Below, in pieces: positions 11,678 through 22,904 of a stretch of DNA of 64,000 bases. The notes below the pieces were generated by a model that saw nothing but the letters and a program-made list of their open reading frames with translations, ran no database searches and had not been told where the DNA came from. Each line of letters starts with the position of its first letter. Position 1 is the stretch's first letter. Source of the stretch: Endotrypanum monterogeii (taxonomy: Eukaryota; Euglenozoa; Kinetoplastea; Trypanosomatida; Trypanosomatidae); the NCBI GenBank assembly GCA_000333855.2, contig CM007345.1, positions 163,947 through 227,946 on the forward strand. The letters run 5' to 3'. The position numbers and the translations under genes were made by a program.

Positions 11678-13654
11678 CTAAAGCTGCGATGCCCCGGCGC
11701 CCACCTGCGGCGAGGAAACGAGCCCCACTAAGTCGCAGAAAATCTTCTTTGTAGACACCTCCGCAAACGAGCCCTCCAGAGCCACCTTGCCCTTGTCCAG
11801 CACAATGATATGATCAGCCTTGCGGATCATACTCAATTTGTGTGCGAACATAAGCACCGTGTGCTGCCGCTTCGAGTCCTTGGCCTCCTCAATCAGACGC
11901 GAGATGGCGTCATGCACCACCACCTCACTCTCACTATCCAGTGCTGATGTGGCTTCGTCCAATATAGTGATGTGCGGGGTGCGCATTAGCGCGCGCGCAA
12001 TCGCAATTCGTTGCTTCTGTCCCCCGGAGAGGCTGCGGCCGCCCTCACCAACAAAGGTGTCATACCCGTCGGGAAGGGCAGATACGAAATCGTGGGCGTT
12101 GGCCTTGCGCGCCGCGTCGACTATGGAAGAGTACAGCCAACGGTCGATCGGGTCATCCCAATTGCGCCCGGGAGTGCCGTATGCAATGTTCTGCGCAATA
12201 GATCCACCGAACAGCACCGGCTCCTGTCCAACGTAGCCAATACGCTCGTGCAGCCACTGCGAGCTTATGTCGCGAAGATCGTGCTCTCCAAGACGCACCA
12301 CACCGGCTGTTGGCTCATACAACTTGAGCAGCAGCATAGCTAAGGATGACTTACCAGAGCCGCTGCTGCCCACCACGCACGTGCAGCGGGATGGCTCTAT
12401 TGTGAGATTTATGTTGTTGTAGATCAGTGCCTCCGGCCGCGTTGGGTAGGCGAAGCAAACCTCCTGCAGCGTCACACGCCACTCACATGTGATTGGGGTA
12501 AGCTGCTTGCCCGCGGTCTGCTCCTGATGAAGCGCATCCGCCTTGTCCAGGATTTCAAAGAGGCGCAAAGAGGCGCCGTAGCCTTTGTTGATTTCTGTGG
12601 CGAGATTTGTCAATCCCATCAGCCCGATGCCGCAGTATACCGTATACAGCATAAAGGAAAAGAGAAGACCAGGGGTGAGCTGACCGGAAGCAACGAGCAT
12701 GGAGCCAGCCCACATGATACAATACATGGCGCCATACCCCACCAGCTGCAGCGATGCGACGTAAACAGAGTTCCAGCGCACCATGCGCATGCTGAGATCG
12801 AAGACCCGCTGCACATTCTTGCCATACCATGTCTCCTCCTGCGCCTCGGCACCGAAAGATTTAACTGTTCGGATGCTCGACAGCCTCTCCTCGGCAACGG
12901 TACCCATGCCGGCCATGGCATCCTGCATGTTGTGCTGCAACTTGCGAACATAGCGGCCGTAGACCCCGGCAAAGATAGCGACCGGTGGTATCATACTCAC
13001 GATAACGCTTGTCAAGAGCGGAGAGTAGTACAGCATCACCGTAATGCTGCCAGCCGTCTGCAAGAAGTTCTTGCTTCCGTTTGTCACTGCCTCCGTCAGA
13101 GAGCTGCCCACGACGTTACAGTCCATCGACAATCGCTGGATAAGAGCACCGGTACGGTTTTCGGTGGAATCGAAAAATGCCGCCGGCTGTCGCAAAATTC
13201 CAGCGTACAGGGCGCGGCGCAGCTTTGCGATGATACTCTCGCCTGCGTAGCCGATGCAGTACAGGCGCAGGTAGTTACCCACAGCACAGAGACCGAACCA
13301 CGCCAAGAGCTGCATCGACGTGCCGAGGGGCATCTGACCCTTGCTCGCATAGTCGATAAGCGCACCGAACCCGGCAGGGATGGCGAGCGTGGCTGCGCTA
13401 TACATGCACACACCCACTACGGCCCCTGCAATGTAGGGTACCTGGTCCCGAGCCGAGCGGATATAGCGAGAAAAAGAGCCCCTCCGTGCAACCGGCTCTG
13501 TCACGTAGATGAGGCTCTTATTCGATGTAGGGCGCTGCGCTGGTACGGCATTGCCGTAGTCAGTGCGCTGGCGAAGGTCAGATGCGAGTCGCCGCACATT
13601 CGTCAGGGCCACACACGAGACAGGCCTCCACACGAGCTGCGAGGAACTCCTCAT
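11678..13654 (-). CDS. mitochondrial-type ABCB half transporter (Mdl1/ABCB10-like)
   Basis: A 658-aa ABC half transporter, one membrane domain then one nucleotide-binding domain. The Arg/Ser-rich head (MRSSSQLVWRPVS) looks like a mitochondrial presequence. Membrane helices lie at about 74-352. Walker A is GSSGSGKSS (429-437), the Q-loop Gln is 477, the signature LSGGQ is 542-546, Walker B is ILDEAT with Asp566 and catalytic Glu567, and the switch His is 605, so the ATPase site appears intact. FFDSTENRTGALIQRLS (161-177) fits the Mdl1/ABCB8/ABCB10 branch better than Atm1, suggesting inner-membrane export of peptides or small molecules; substrate is unknown. It would act as a dimer. ATG 13654 is chosen over the in-frame start at 13789 because a pyrimidine tract and the first following AG (13661-13660) lie just before it. 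Confidence 0.9.
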   Translation of the reverse strand: MRSSSQLVWRPVSCVALTNVRRLASDLRQRTDYGNAVPAQRPTSNKSLIYVTEPVARRGSFSRYIRSARDQVPYIAGAVVGVCMYSAATLAIPAGFGALIDYASKGQMPLGTSMQLLAWFGLCAVGNYLRLYCIGYAGESIIAKLRRALYAGILRQPAAFFDSTENRTGALIQRLSMDCNVVGSSLTEAVTNGSKNFLQTAGSITVMLYYSPLLTSVIVSMIPPVAIFAGVYGRYVRKLQHNMQDAMAGMGTVAEERLSSIRTVKSFGAEAQEETWYGKNVQRVFDLSMRMVRWNSVYVASLQLVGYGAMYCIMWAGSMLVASGQLTPGLLFSFMLYTVYCGIGLMGLTNLATEINKGYGASLRLFEILDKADALHQEQTAGKQLTPITCEWRVTLQEVCFAYPTRPEALIYNNINLTIEPSRCTCVVGSSGSGKSSLAMLLLKLYEPTAGVVRLGEHDLRDISSQWLHERIGYVGQEPVLFGGSIAQNIAYGTPGRNWDDPIDRWLYSSIVDAARKANAHDFVSALPDGYDTFVGEGGRSLSGGQKQRIAIARALMRTPHITILDEATSALDSESEVVVHDAISRLIEEAKDSKRQHTVLMFAHKLSMIRKADHIIVLDKGKVALEGSFAEVSTKKIFCDLVGLVSSPQVGAGASQL

Positions 13655-13659
13655 TGTTT

Positions 13660-13755
13660 CTGTGATGCGGTGGTGTTGTTGTGTGATGGTGTCGTGGAGT
13701 CGAGAAATATTATGAGGAGAGAACGGAGGGGGGGAAGTAGAAAAGAAAAAAAAAG
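13660..13755 (-). promoter_or_regulatory. candidate trans-splice acceptor for ABC transporter
   Basis: On the coding strand a pyrimidine tract covers about 13755-13715. Reading downstream there is no AG dinucleotide until 13661-13660, which lies six bases before the ATG at 13654. This would give a very short leader and excludes the longer reading frame start. Confidence 0.55.
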
Positions 13756-14812
13756 CACTAATAAATATATATGGGGCTGAAAACCACAAGGAAGCACTAA
13801 CTCAACAAAGAAGAATTAGAATCGATTGAAGTAGAGGGGGTTTGTCGGCGCACGCCTTCCCGTCGGAGTGCGTGCCGCTGTCTGTGTGAGTGTGAGTGTG
13901 AGTGTGGGTGGATAACTATCGATACATCTATTCTTTTAGATGTGCACATGTACAATGTGAGGGGAGGAGGAAACACAGCACGTGCTGGACCTATATGCGA
14001 AACAAAAAAAAACCACCACACACCACAAAAACAGACGCAGCTACAAATGAAGACTAGTCGGAAGGCGAATATAAGATCCCACAACTGCAGAGATGCAATG
14101 ACAATGGCGGACCAAAGGGCGAGGTGGAGTTGGATAGAAGCGATAAAGAGAAAGCAGCGACTGGGATATTATGTGAAGACCTTTTTTTTTTTGACAACAC
14201 ACCATCCGGAAAGGATTACAAAAATACAAAGGAGAAGGAGAGGAATGAACACGCGTATGCCGCATAGTGCGCAAAAAGTGAAATGAGGATGATGTTCCAC
14301 CGGAAGCAAGCGAGATCGCTGGGGGAGGAGGGTGAAGACAGCGAAGCGAAGACCGAAACGGCGGCGAGGTAACGTATGCGTCTGTAAATGAAAAAAAAAC
14401 AGCTCACCGTTGTAGAAAAGGTTGACCCCCTGCAATAGCCCTCTCCTCCCCTTTCTCCTTCGCCTCCCCCCTCCCACCCCCCTACCGCCCTCGCAGAGAA
14501 AAAATGGCAGCAGTCTTCTATCTTTGAGACACTTTTGAGAAGCAAAATATCGATAAGATGAATAAATCTAGTCGGCAATGCTTTGGCCTCTCCGGTCTTA
14601 TGTGGGTTGTGGGAAGCGCTTTCGTCAGAGACGCGCAATAAAAAATGGCGACGATGTAGAGGGTGGAGGGGGCATTGCTCGCATCCCATTTTTTTTGTCG
14701 ACTATTATTTTTTCTTTTTTTGATATTTTCTGGATTTTTATTTGTTTTTTTTTTGTGTGTATCTTTTTTTTTTAATATAAACAAACAAAAAATAATACGT
14801 ATATATATATAT

Positions 14813-15472
14813 NNNNNNNNNNNNNNNNNNNNNNNNNNNNNNNNNNNNNNNNNNNNNNNNNNNNNNNNNNNNNNNNNNNNNNNNNNNNNNNNNNNNNNNN
14901 NNNNNNNNNNNNNNNNNNNNNNNNNNNNNNNNNNNNNNNNNNNNNNNNNNNNNNNNNNNNNNNNNNNNNNNNNNNNNNNNNNNNNNNNNNNNNNNNNNNN
15001 NNNNNNNNNNNNNNNNNNNNNNNNNNNNNNNNNNNNNNNNNNNNNNNNNNNNNNNNNNNNNNNNNNNNNNNNNNNNNNNNNNNNNNNNNNNNNNNNNNNN
15101 NNNNNNNNNNNNNNNNNNNNNNNNNNNNNNNNNNNNNNNNNNNNNNNNNNNNNNNNNNNNNNNNNNNNNNNNNNNNNNNNNNNNNNNNNNNNNNNNNNNN
15201 NNNNNNNNNNNNNNNNNNNNNNNNNNNNNNNNNNNNNNNNNNNNNNNNNNNNNNNNNNNNNNNNNNNNNNNNNNNNNNNNNNNNNNNNNNNNNNNNNNNN
15301 NNNNNNNNNNNNNNNNNNNNNNNNNNNNNNNNNNNNNNNNNNNNNNNNNNNNNNNNNNNNNNNNNNNNNNNNNNNNNNNNNNNNNNNNNNNNNNNNNNNN
15401 NNNNNNNNNNNNNNNNNNNNNNNNNNNNNNNNNNNNNNNNNNNNNNNNNNNNNNNNNNNNNNNNNNNNNNNN
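14813..15472. other. assembly gap (660 N)
   Basis: Run of N starting right after a short (TA)n tract; sequence resumes at 15473 in ordinary AT-rich spacer. Confidence 0.99.
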
Positions 15473-16865
15473 ATGTACGCATCCGCCCGTCACAATCCGT
15501 CGTCTTTTTTTTTTTCGTTGTTGCTTGTTTGTTTGTTCTTTTACTTCTTTTCCTTTTAGACCAGCAGTGTGGGCGAACTCTAACCATCCATGACGAGGCC
15601 ACCCCGCACCCCATCCCACCATACATGCACCTATCCCGCCCATCGCACCCCGCCCCATCCCACCCCCTTCTCTCTCCCGTCAAACATTCCGGAAAAAAAA
15701 AACAAAAAAAAATTAAACTTTGGGAGGAAATGAATGAAGCGAAAACGGTAAAACAGTCCAACAACAACAAAACAGGAAAAGAAAGGAGCAAAGGAAAGGA
15801 GCAAAAGAAAGGGAGGGAGGGTCTCTCTCGATTGTACACACCCTCGCACGCGCAACCACTACAAATGAAAAATATATATTATAAACGAAACAATCATGGC
15901 AAGTACACAGCAAGGCAATAACAACAACAACAAAAAAAAAGGGTGCCGAGACAGAATGGCCTTGCTGGTTATCGTCAGCCAGTCGTGGGCATATGAAGGC
16001 ATCTTGGCTCATTTCTTTTTTTCAATTTCCTTTGTAGTGTTGTGGTGAGATAATTGTCTATTTTTTTTTTCGCTCTCTCTCTTGTGTTGTCCTCCGCTGC
16101 CCCCCCCCTCCTCCTCGGTATTGAAGTCTCTCCCACCTGCCCTTGCTGTTGATGACTTCTGCTTCCCCCTTTAAGTGATACTCGTCTGCCTGCACAAGAA
16201 TGTGTCTGGATGAGTGCTCAGTGTAATATGTGTGTATATATATATATATATTTCATGAGCTCGAGAAATACAATTGAGGGCTGTATCGTGGTGTATGTGT
16301 GTGGGTGGGGGGGGAAGTCTTTTCGCAGGCAGTCTCATCTGCCGTGTTTTGTTACCCTGCCCCCTCCCCCCCATGAGTGTGTGCGTACATAGGGCAATGC
16401 GCGCGCCCTCGGACAAGTGGAGGTCATGGAACAAAGTAGTAAGAAAAATCTCTCCCCCCTCACTCGCTTTTTTGGCATCGCCATGCTAGCCTACCCCCCT
16501 GCCTTCGCCCTCGCCCCTTCCAAAGGCACTGCGCCATGCGGAAAAAAAAACTATGGACGAGAAAAAGTAACATGGGGAACGGCGTGTGGAGGAGAGAAAG
16601 GGAGGGGGGGGAACAGGGGGAGCTGCATCGCTCTGAGCAAACACGTTGCATCCATGTGAAGGCTTCGGAGTCACAGGATCCCCTTCGCTCCTGACCTCCC
16701 ACACACACACACACACGAGATTGAGAGAAAGAGAAGGAAAAGCGGGGTAGAGGCACACGCCTTACTACTGCAGTCTCATAGCCAAAGGGAAGGAGGAGGA
16801 AGAAAAGGCTCCACCTGCTGCGAAGAGGTGAAACTCGATACACATGCCCGCACACACACACATAT

Positions 16866-16904
<39 letters not shown>

Positions 16905-17916
16905 TGTCTCTGTGTGTGTGTGCACATCGAGTACGATGATGAAAAACATCACGAAAAAGAAAGATACAAATAAATTATAAAGAGATGCAAAAAAAAAACA
17001 ACTAGAACACACACACGCATATATATATATATATATATATATACATCCCGACAAAGAAACAGAACAGAGAGGAGGAGAGGTGGGTGAGTGGGTGGGGGAG
17101 AGAGGGATCATACAACCAAAGACGCCGAGAAGCCCGGCAGCTACACCGAGCCTGACTAGCGAATAAACAAGAAGAGAGCACCAAAATTTAAAAAATGAAT
17201 CAAAACCATTTATCGAGAAAAATACACAAAAAAAAAAAAGAGAAAGGGGGAAAATAGAGAAGGAGAGCGGGGAAAGCGGGAGTGCGAGAGCGTGTGGAGC
17301 ACAGATCCGGTGCCGAGGTAGATGCAGCAAAGGCGCATGGGAAACCGAAAAGAAAGAGAGGGAAAGTCGGTCAGAAAGACACACGTACACGAAGACACAC
17401 AGTAAAAGAAAAGTCAATGCGACCCACTCGCCTCAGGACCACGTCGGGCTGTGTGCAGATGTCCGTGTGCCAATGCCTGGCATTTCCTTTCGCTCCGTCT
17501 CGTCGGCGTCATATCCTCTTTTCGAGGTATAACGCCTTTAGTCGTTTATCCCTTTTGTTCCCCCGGAAAAAAAAAAAGTGCCCTTGATGAGGCATAACTG
17601 AGTGTGCGCTCGCACCACACACAGTGACAATGACAGGGAGACAAAAGCAACAATGCATCCAACAACCCAATTTCTTTTTTTTGTGCTCCCGATGAGAAAC
17701 GTACGGACGCAATACGGGGTAAGGGTAGTGAAAATACCCTCGAGAGCAATACACGTCGAACAACACTGTCACGTCATAATGATACCTCACCTTCCTGATT
17801 CACGACAGCCCCCCATTTTTTCTTCTTTTCTTACCTGCAACCACCACAGAAAAAACTCGAGAGGGGAGACAGGGAAAGTTCCGAAAAGCGTCATACTGTT
17901 AGACAGGCATATACAG

Positions 17917-17919
<3 letters not shown>

Positions 17920-17961
<42 letters not shown>
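17920..17961. repeat. (CA)n microsatellite
   Basis: About 20 uninterrupted CA units in spacer DNA. Confidence 0.9.
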
Positions 17962-17964
<3 letters not shown>

Positions 17965-20474
17965 GCCTCCCTCTCCCCCTCAGCACGCGCATATAGACTC
18001 GTACTAAATTCAACTCCGTGTTGTTGTTGTTGTTTTTAGATCTGACCAACACACAGGAAAAACGAAACGCATATTAGTGCATAGCCATTTCGCAATTTGC
18101 ATTCCTTCCAGATGATTATCGGTATGGCAGATCTCCCACCCACCCCAACCCCCCCCCTTTGACTACCCTTCTATTTCTTTCGCTTCTCGCTCGCCTTACC
18201 TGGTTCCCCTTGGCCGTGATACGCCCATGCATCCCTTCTTCTTCACGGGGAGGTGAAGTGGTATGTCCCTTACAGAACCTGAAGGAACATTTTCTGTGCA
18301 TCCCCCACTTTCCTGAACTGAACGTTGTCCTGTTCCATCGACATCCGCTGCATCAAGACCTCTCCCCGAGACCTATACATACCTATAAATATGTAGGTAA
18401 TAACGGTGTAGAAAATGTGAGTGGAACGGTCAAGTAACCAACACAACAGAGAAAGTCGTCCGCCACGAGCGTATTCGTGTGAAACCGCAGCTGACACACC
18501 CCACATGCGATAGACCGATAAACAACGCCAAAACACTCATCCACACATGCACATACACAGGCATACAAATGAAGAGGGGCGAGATGCGCTTCATGGAAGG
18601 CATAACACGACAAAAAAAAAACCTATAAAAGCGCAGACCCTGTGGGAATCATACGACTAGGAGAAGGAGGGACGAGGGGAAGAAAGACTCGACAAACGGA
18701 AAAAGCGGGTCTCAGCTCCATGGTTTTCCCTCCTCCTCCCCCCGACCACCCTTGCCCCCCTCGATGATTGTTATGTTCTCCTGTGAACACAAAAAGGAAA
18801 AAGGGTGAGTGATAGTGAGCAGGGCAAAGAAAAGGAAATACGGCACATATGCGAATATAATATATATATATATATACTCACGCACGCACATCTCGATGGG
18901 CATAGCCGGAAGGGGACACAAACAGATCGACAGAACAAACGAGTAAAAAAAAAGAAATGGGACACACTGCGCCCGCAACGATGGGGATCCTGGTCTTTCG
19001 ACACGGAAAAAACAACAGACCAGACGACAAATAAAAAAAATGACAGGGTGACCCCAAAGAGGCAATGAGAAGAATACATAAGATGTGTAGGGAAAAAACA
19101 CAACGTGGACCAATTCGCCATGCACACGAAATGAGCAAACAAAAAGAGCTAGGGGCATACAGACAGCAAATACATATGGGTGCAAAGACATAAGCTCCGC
19201 CCAGGTCAAGGGAAAACAAACGAGCGGATGAAACGAGAGAGGGAGGGAGGAAGGGAGGGAGGGATGAGGAAAAAGCGGGAGCGAGTACCAGGAAGTCGAC
19301 AGTAGAAGAGGGGCGGCAGCTGCAGCGATGGCAGCGGAAGTTACAAAGCCAACACACAACAAATGTATCGAGAGAACAGCAGCAGCAACACCACTCTCAA
19401 TACAGTGGAGTGAAACAGAAAAAAAAAAAAAACAAATGTGGGCAAAAAGGTGCGGACCCAAAAAAAAAAAAAAGTGAGAGACAATAATAATAAAAAGAAG
19501 CGCGCGAGGTGATATGATACAAGCGGTCAGGGAAGAAAATGTATCGAAGGGATTTCGCGCTTTGGCTGTAAAAAAAAAAGAACAAAGCGATACAAATTGT
19601 GCCCTGATGATGAACTCCTCTAGTTTTCGTGGTCATCTCTCCCATCTTTTTCTGTTCTCGCTGAACGCGGTGTGATTCATTAACACACGCTTAGGTGAGT
19701 ACCACTCTGTCGAAAAATAGCCCACGCACTGTGAGCATCGGGAAATCGGCGAAGAAAGCGCGGAGAAGGAGGGGGAGGGGGGAAGGGGGGGGGACGTCAA
19801 GAACCAAGATAGACTCCTTGGGGGAGAGGAGGAGGGGGGGGAAGAGAAGCAAAAGGAAGGGGGAAAGGGAGGAGTGGTGTAGGGAGCCGCTTCATATCCA
19901 CATAAAAGGAAAAAAAAAACCTGAACAAGAAAAGAGTTTTTTTTTTTACCAAGCATGCAAGTTGAGGCAAGGAGGGGGTGACGAAATGAAAATACCGACA
20001 CAATGAAGGCCCTGAACGAATGAAGCCAAGGCAGAGCAAAGGGAACCAAAATATGCCCACCCTCCTTTGCCTCCTGTCATTTGCTTGTGAAACCAGCACT
20101 CGGCTCCCTTGCTGCCCCGTCTCGCACAGCATCTCTGCGAGAGAATCCGTTCTTGGCGGGCGATACTGGAGGGGGGGGGGTACGCCACAACCTCCTTTCG
20201 TCTCGGCAACACTCTGGTGACGCCGTCGCCACAACTTACCGGGTGGTGTCGTTCGTGAGCTCGATGAGAAAAGGGGGAGTGGGGGAAATAAAGAGATACC
20301 TCAGAGCATCATCATTTCTTTCTTCTTCTCTTCCGCCCTCCTACCCGCAGGAGCTCTTCATTTTTTCCTATACTCGAGAAATAAGACGATAGGAGGAGGA
20401 GGAGGAGTGGTTGTACAAGACGAAGCCTTCACACGCACTCGCCTTCACCCCCTCCTGGGAATCCTGCCGCGTTC

Positions 20475-21353
20475 CTAACGTTGCTGATAGCGTCCACGAC
20501 CACCGCGGCCACGGCGGAAGCCGCGCATGCTGCTCACCATCTCCGATCCAAAGGTCTCCGTGTCCGCCTTGCGCATCTCGAGGCGATTCACGTTGTTCCT
20601 CTCCTTTTGGTCGCAGGAGATGGTGTCAAAAAAACTGTTTTTGTTGTACGCCTTGGCGTGCGACTTCGCCTCCTCCTTTGCCTTCTCGAACTCATTTTTC
20701 TTCTTCTCAAACTCCTCGCGGCACTTGGTGAAGTCAAAGTCTCCGTCGAACTTCTCCGCCGCGCTGACATCGACCGGTTTAAAATCCTGACCCGTGTGGT
20801 AGTCACGGTAGGTGCGGCGGTAGTTGCCTGAGCCACCGCGACCGCCGTAGCCGCCGCGGCTGCTGCGGTTGTTGCCGCCACCGCTACTGTTGTTGTTGTT
20901 GTTGTAGCGGCCACCGCTGTACCCACCACGGCGCGCGCCACCTGCACCACGGCCATACGACGAAGACTCATCGTAGAAGGAGCGCGGCTCACGAGCAGGA
21001 GCGCTGCTCGCTGTCGCTACTGGTGCGGCAGGCGTGGCCCCGCCGCGTCCTCCGCGAGCGCCAGAGGGGGCGTGTACCTCGACAATGGCAGGGTCGCGCG
21101 ACTGTGGGGAGTTGCCGCTGCGGTACACCGTCAGGTCTTTGATATCAGAACCCCGAAACACAATGAACTCAAACATCTGCTCAGTCGGCGGAACCTCATC
21201 CGCACCGCCACCCTTTCGACCCTCCGTGCCATAGATTCGCACATTGGACAAGCTGACGGTGTTCTCAACGGTGTCGATAGAGTGCAGCTGCCCCTCATAG
21301 CGTATCTCACTTTTGCTGATGAGGTTTATCAGGTCGCCTATGGTGCTCTGCAT
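20475..21353 (-). CDS. SCD6: SCD6 (RAP55/LSM14-family) mRNP protein
   Basis: A 292-aa member of the Scd6/RAP55/LSM14 family, which represses translation and seeds P-bodies with the DHH1 helicase. The LSm14 domain covers residues 1-80 (TIGDLINLISKSEIRYEG at the head). An RGG/Gly/Asn-rich linker follows (99-180). The FDF region has DGDFDF (203-208), the FFD-like box is SFFDTIS (240-246) and the TFG-like box is ETFGSEM (266-272). The tail is a short RGG patch (FRRGRGGRGRY). All family parts are present in the usual order. The start ATG at 21353 is preferred over the in-frame ATG at 21395, since a probable trans-splice acceptor lies between them. SCD6 and the two UBP-type genes make this stretch rich in mRNA-fate regulators. 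Confidence 0.93.
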   Translation of the reverse strand: MQSTIGDLINLISKSEIRYEGQLHSIDTVENTVSLSNVRIYGTEGRKGGGADEVPPTEQMFEFIVFRGSDIKDLTVYRSGNSPQSRDPAIVEVHAPSGARGGRGGATPAAPVATASSAPAREPRSFYDESSSYGRGAGGARRGGYSGGRYNNNNNSSGGGNNRSSRGGYGGRGGSGNYRRTYRDYHTGQDFKPVDVSAAEKFDGDFDFTKCREEFEKKKNEFEKAKEEAKSHAKAYNKNSFFDTISCDQKERNNVNRLEMRKADTETFGSEMVSSMRGFRRGRGGRGRYQQR

Positions 21354-21389
21354 TTTTTTCTTTTTCTTCGCTGTCTTGTGGATGTATCG

Positions 21390-21419
21390 CTGCACGTAGA
21401 AACAAGCAAAAAAAAAAAA
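21390..21419 (-). promoter_or_regulatory. candidate trans-splice acceptor for SCD6
   Basis: On the coding strand a T12 run and further pyrimidines (about 21419-21395) are followed by GTGCAG ending at 21390. The leader would be 36 bases. This removes the upstream in-frame ATG at 21395 from the mature mRNA. Confidence 0.6.
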
Positions 21420-22040
21420 TCTGACAAGGGGATGATGACAGCCAAATTATTTGTACTCCTGCCGGGTTGCGGTTGCGCGTAGAAATCCCACTTACTTGCG
21501 AATCAACTGGGCCCCGTGTTTGTGTACGTCCGTAGGAGAGAGATGGCGATGACAGACAAGATACAAAAAAAAAAAAAGACGATGACGTCGAGAGATACAC
21601 ACACAAAAAGAAAAAAGGGACAACAACGAGGGAGGGAGAAGGGGGAAGGGGGAAAAAAGTTGTAAGAAACGCTGGAAAATAAAATAGATGTGGCAAGAGG
21701 GAGCAAACAGAGCGAGAACTGCGGGCGCAGGGATCCGTTACGTTTTTTTTTTTTTGTGTGTGTGCGTGTGTGCGTGTGTGTTTTGAGGTGTGTGTGTGTT
21801 TTGAGGTGTCGGTTGTGTGAGGAAAGAAGGAAAGGTGGGGAGAGGAGGTGAGAAGTGAGGGGGAGGGGAGAGAGGGATGCAGACGACAAGTGGGGAAACC
21901 ACAGTATGAGCACACAAAGACAATTTAACACCAAGGCACATAAGGCACGCTCCACAGAAGTGAACGGGCAGGAAGAGGCGGGTCAGGGGCAGCGTCTTCA
22001 TGAGCCGAAATAAAGACAGACACGCGCTAACACCCACACT

Positions 22041-22043
<3 letters not shown>

Positions 22044-22074
<31 letters not shown>
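22044..22074. repeat. (GA)n microsatellite
   Basis: About 15 GA units on the plus strand, a pure pyrimidine tract on the transcribed strand. Confidence 0.9.
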
Positions 22075-22082
<8 letters not shown>

Positions 22083-22904
22083 GGATGCATCTGGTGGGTG
22101 TGAGCGGGAAGAGGCAGAAGCAGTCGCAAATGGACAGCATGCAGGTAGGCGTTTGGGAGGTCTGGAAAAAAAAAATCACATAATACCAATATAAAAAGAG
22201 ATTAACATGCGGGCAGAAGAGCGGACGCACAGACGGGGGCGGGGGAGGGGTAACCTTATGGTTTCGCTACAGGCATCATAGTCTGCACAATTTTCCCATG
22301 TAGATTTTTCCCCCCCTCAGTTTCATTATTTCAGAGATCAGTAAGTCGTACGTCTAGCGCCTTCGCAATAATCGAAGAAAAACGTGTAATGACCGCCCTC
22401 AACCACCCACGCACACACGATAGCCGTCTTCTCACCTGCACTAGCAGTCTTCACTTCACCGCCAGGGCGACAGCGCCCGAACACATCCAACACAAACCCG
22501 AACACAGACACGCACACCGGAGCGACCTGAGACAGCCAATGAGACCGGCTGCGAATGTTAAATGACCGGGGTGACCCTGCGGTGCACGAATGCACCTTTG
22601 ACGTAGCTGGTAATACCACCTACAGGTCTGCCAGAGAAAATCTGGGGGCAGGATGAACCAGGGGCAGAAAAAAAAAAGGGGGGAGGTCTTCACCTATTAT
22701 ACATGGGCGTGGAACATCGACCATCTCAACTGCGATAAGAAAACCAGGACAAGCAAACCACTTGGAGCACCGCTCCAGATAAACAGGGAAAACACAAAAT
22801 GAGTCAGTATCGATTGCAGTTGATGGGAAAGGAGGGAAGGGCTGCAAAGCGCAACGAGCGGTGTGCTCGCGAAGATGCTGAAGAAAGCGCACAAGAAACA
22901 TATG

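Larger units (their letters stand above)
13656..20474. other. 6.8-kb gene-poor spacer with gap and microsatellites
   Basis: No gene could be supported. The stretch holds the 660-base gap, a (TA)n tract at 16874-16898 and another near 17021-17042, (CA)n at 17920-17960, a (TA)n tract near 18858-18876, and many poly(A) runs. Frames of 100-250 codons here are Phe/Leu/Ser-rich translations of pyrimidine tracts on the minus strand. A small gene could be lost in the gap. Otherwise this would be an unusually long 3' UTR of SCD6 together with the leader of the ABC gene. Confidence 0.5.
21354..22904. other. spacer with (GA)n tract
   Basis: Apart from the SCD6 leader, this holds a GT-rich stretch near 21757-21815, a (GA)15 tract at 22044-22074 and purine-rich plus-strand sequence. 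No gene is supported; the right part should be the 3' UTR of the 667-aa gene. Confidence 0.6.

Noticed and set aside
12527..13780. 417-codon open frame on the plus strand opposite the ABC transporter
   Set aside because: A shadow created by GC-rich third codon positions; it lacks domains and opposes a gene with all ABC motifs.
13655..13789. Longer N-terminus of the ABC transporter
   Set aside because: Hydrophobic/His-rich translation of a pyrimidine tract, upstream of the likely splice acceptor.
17920..17961. Regular repeats that might suggest a CRISPR array
   Set aside because: Pure dinucleotide microsatellite without spacers; the genome is eukaryotic.
18712..19461. 249-codon minus-strand frame
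   Set aside because: Phe/Ser/Leu/Cys-rich reading of pyrimidine tracts interrupted by a (TA)n tract; no conserved feature.
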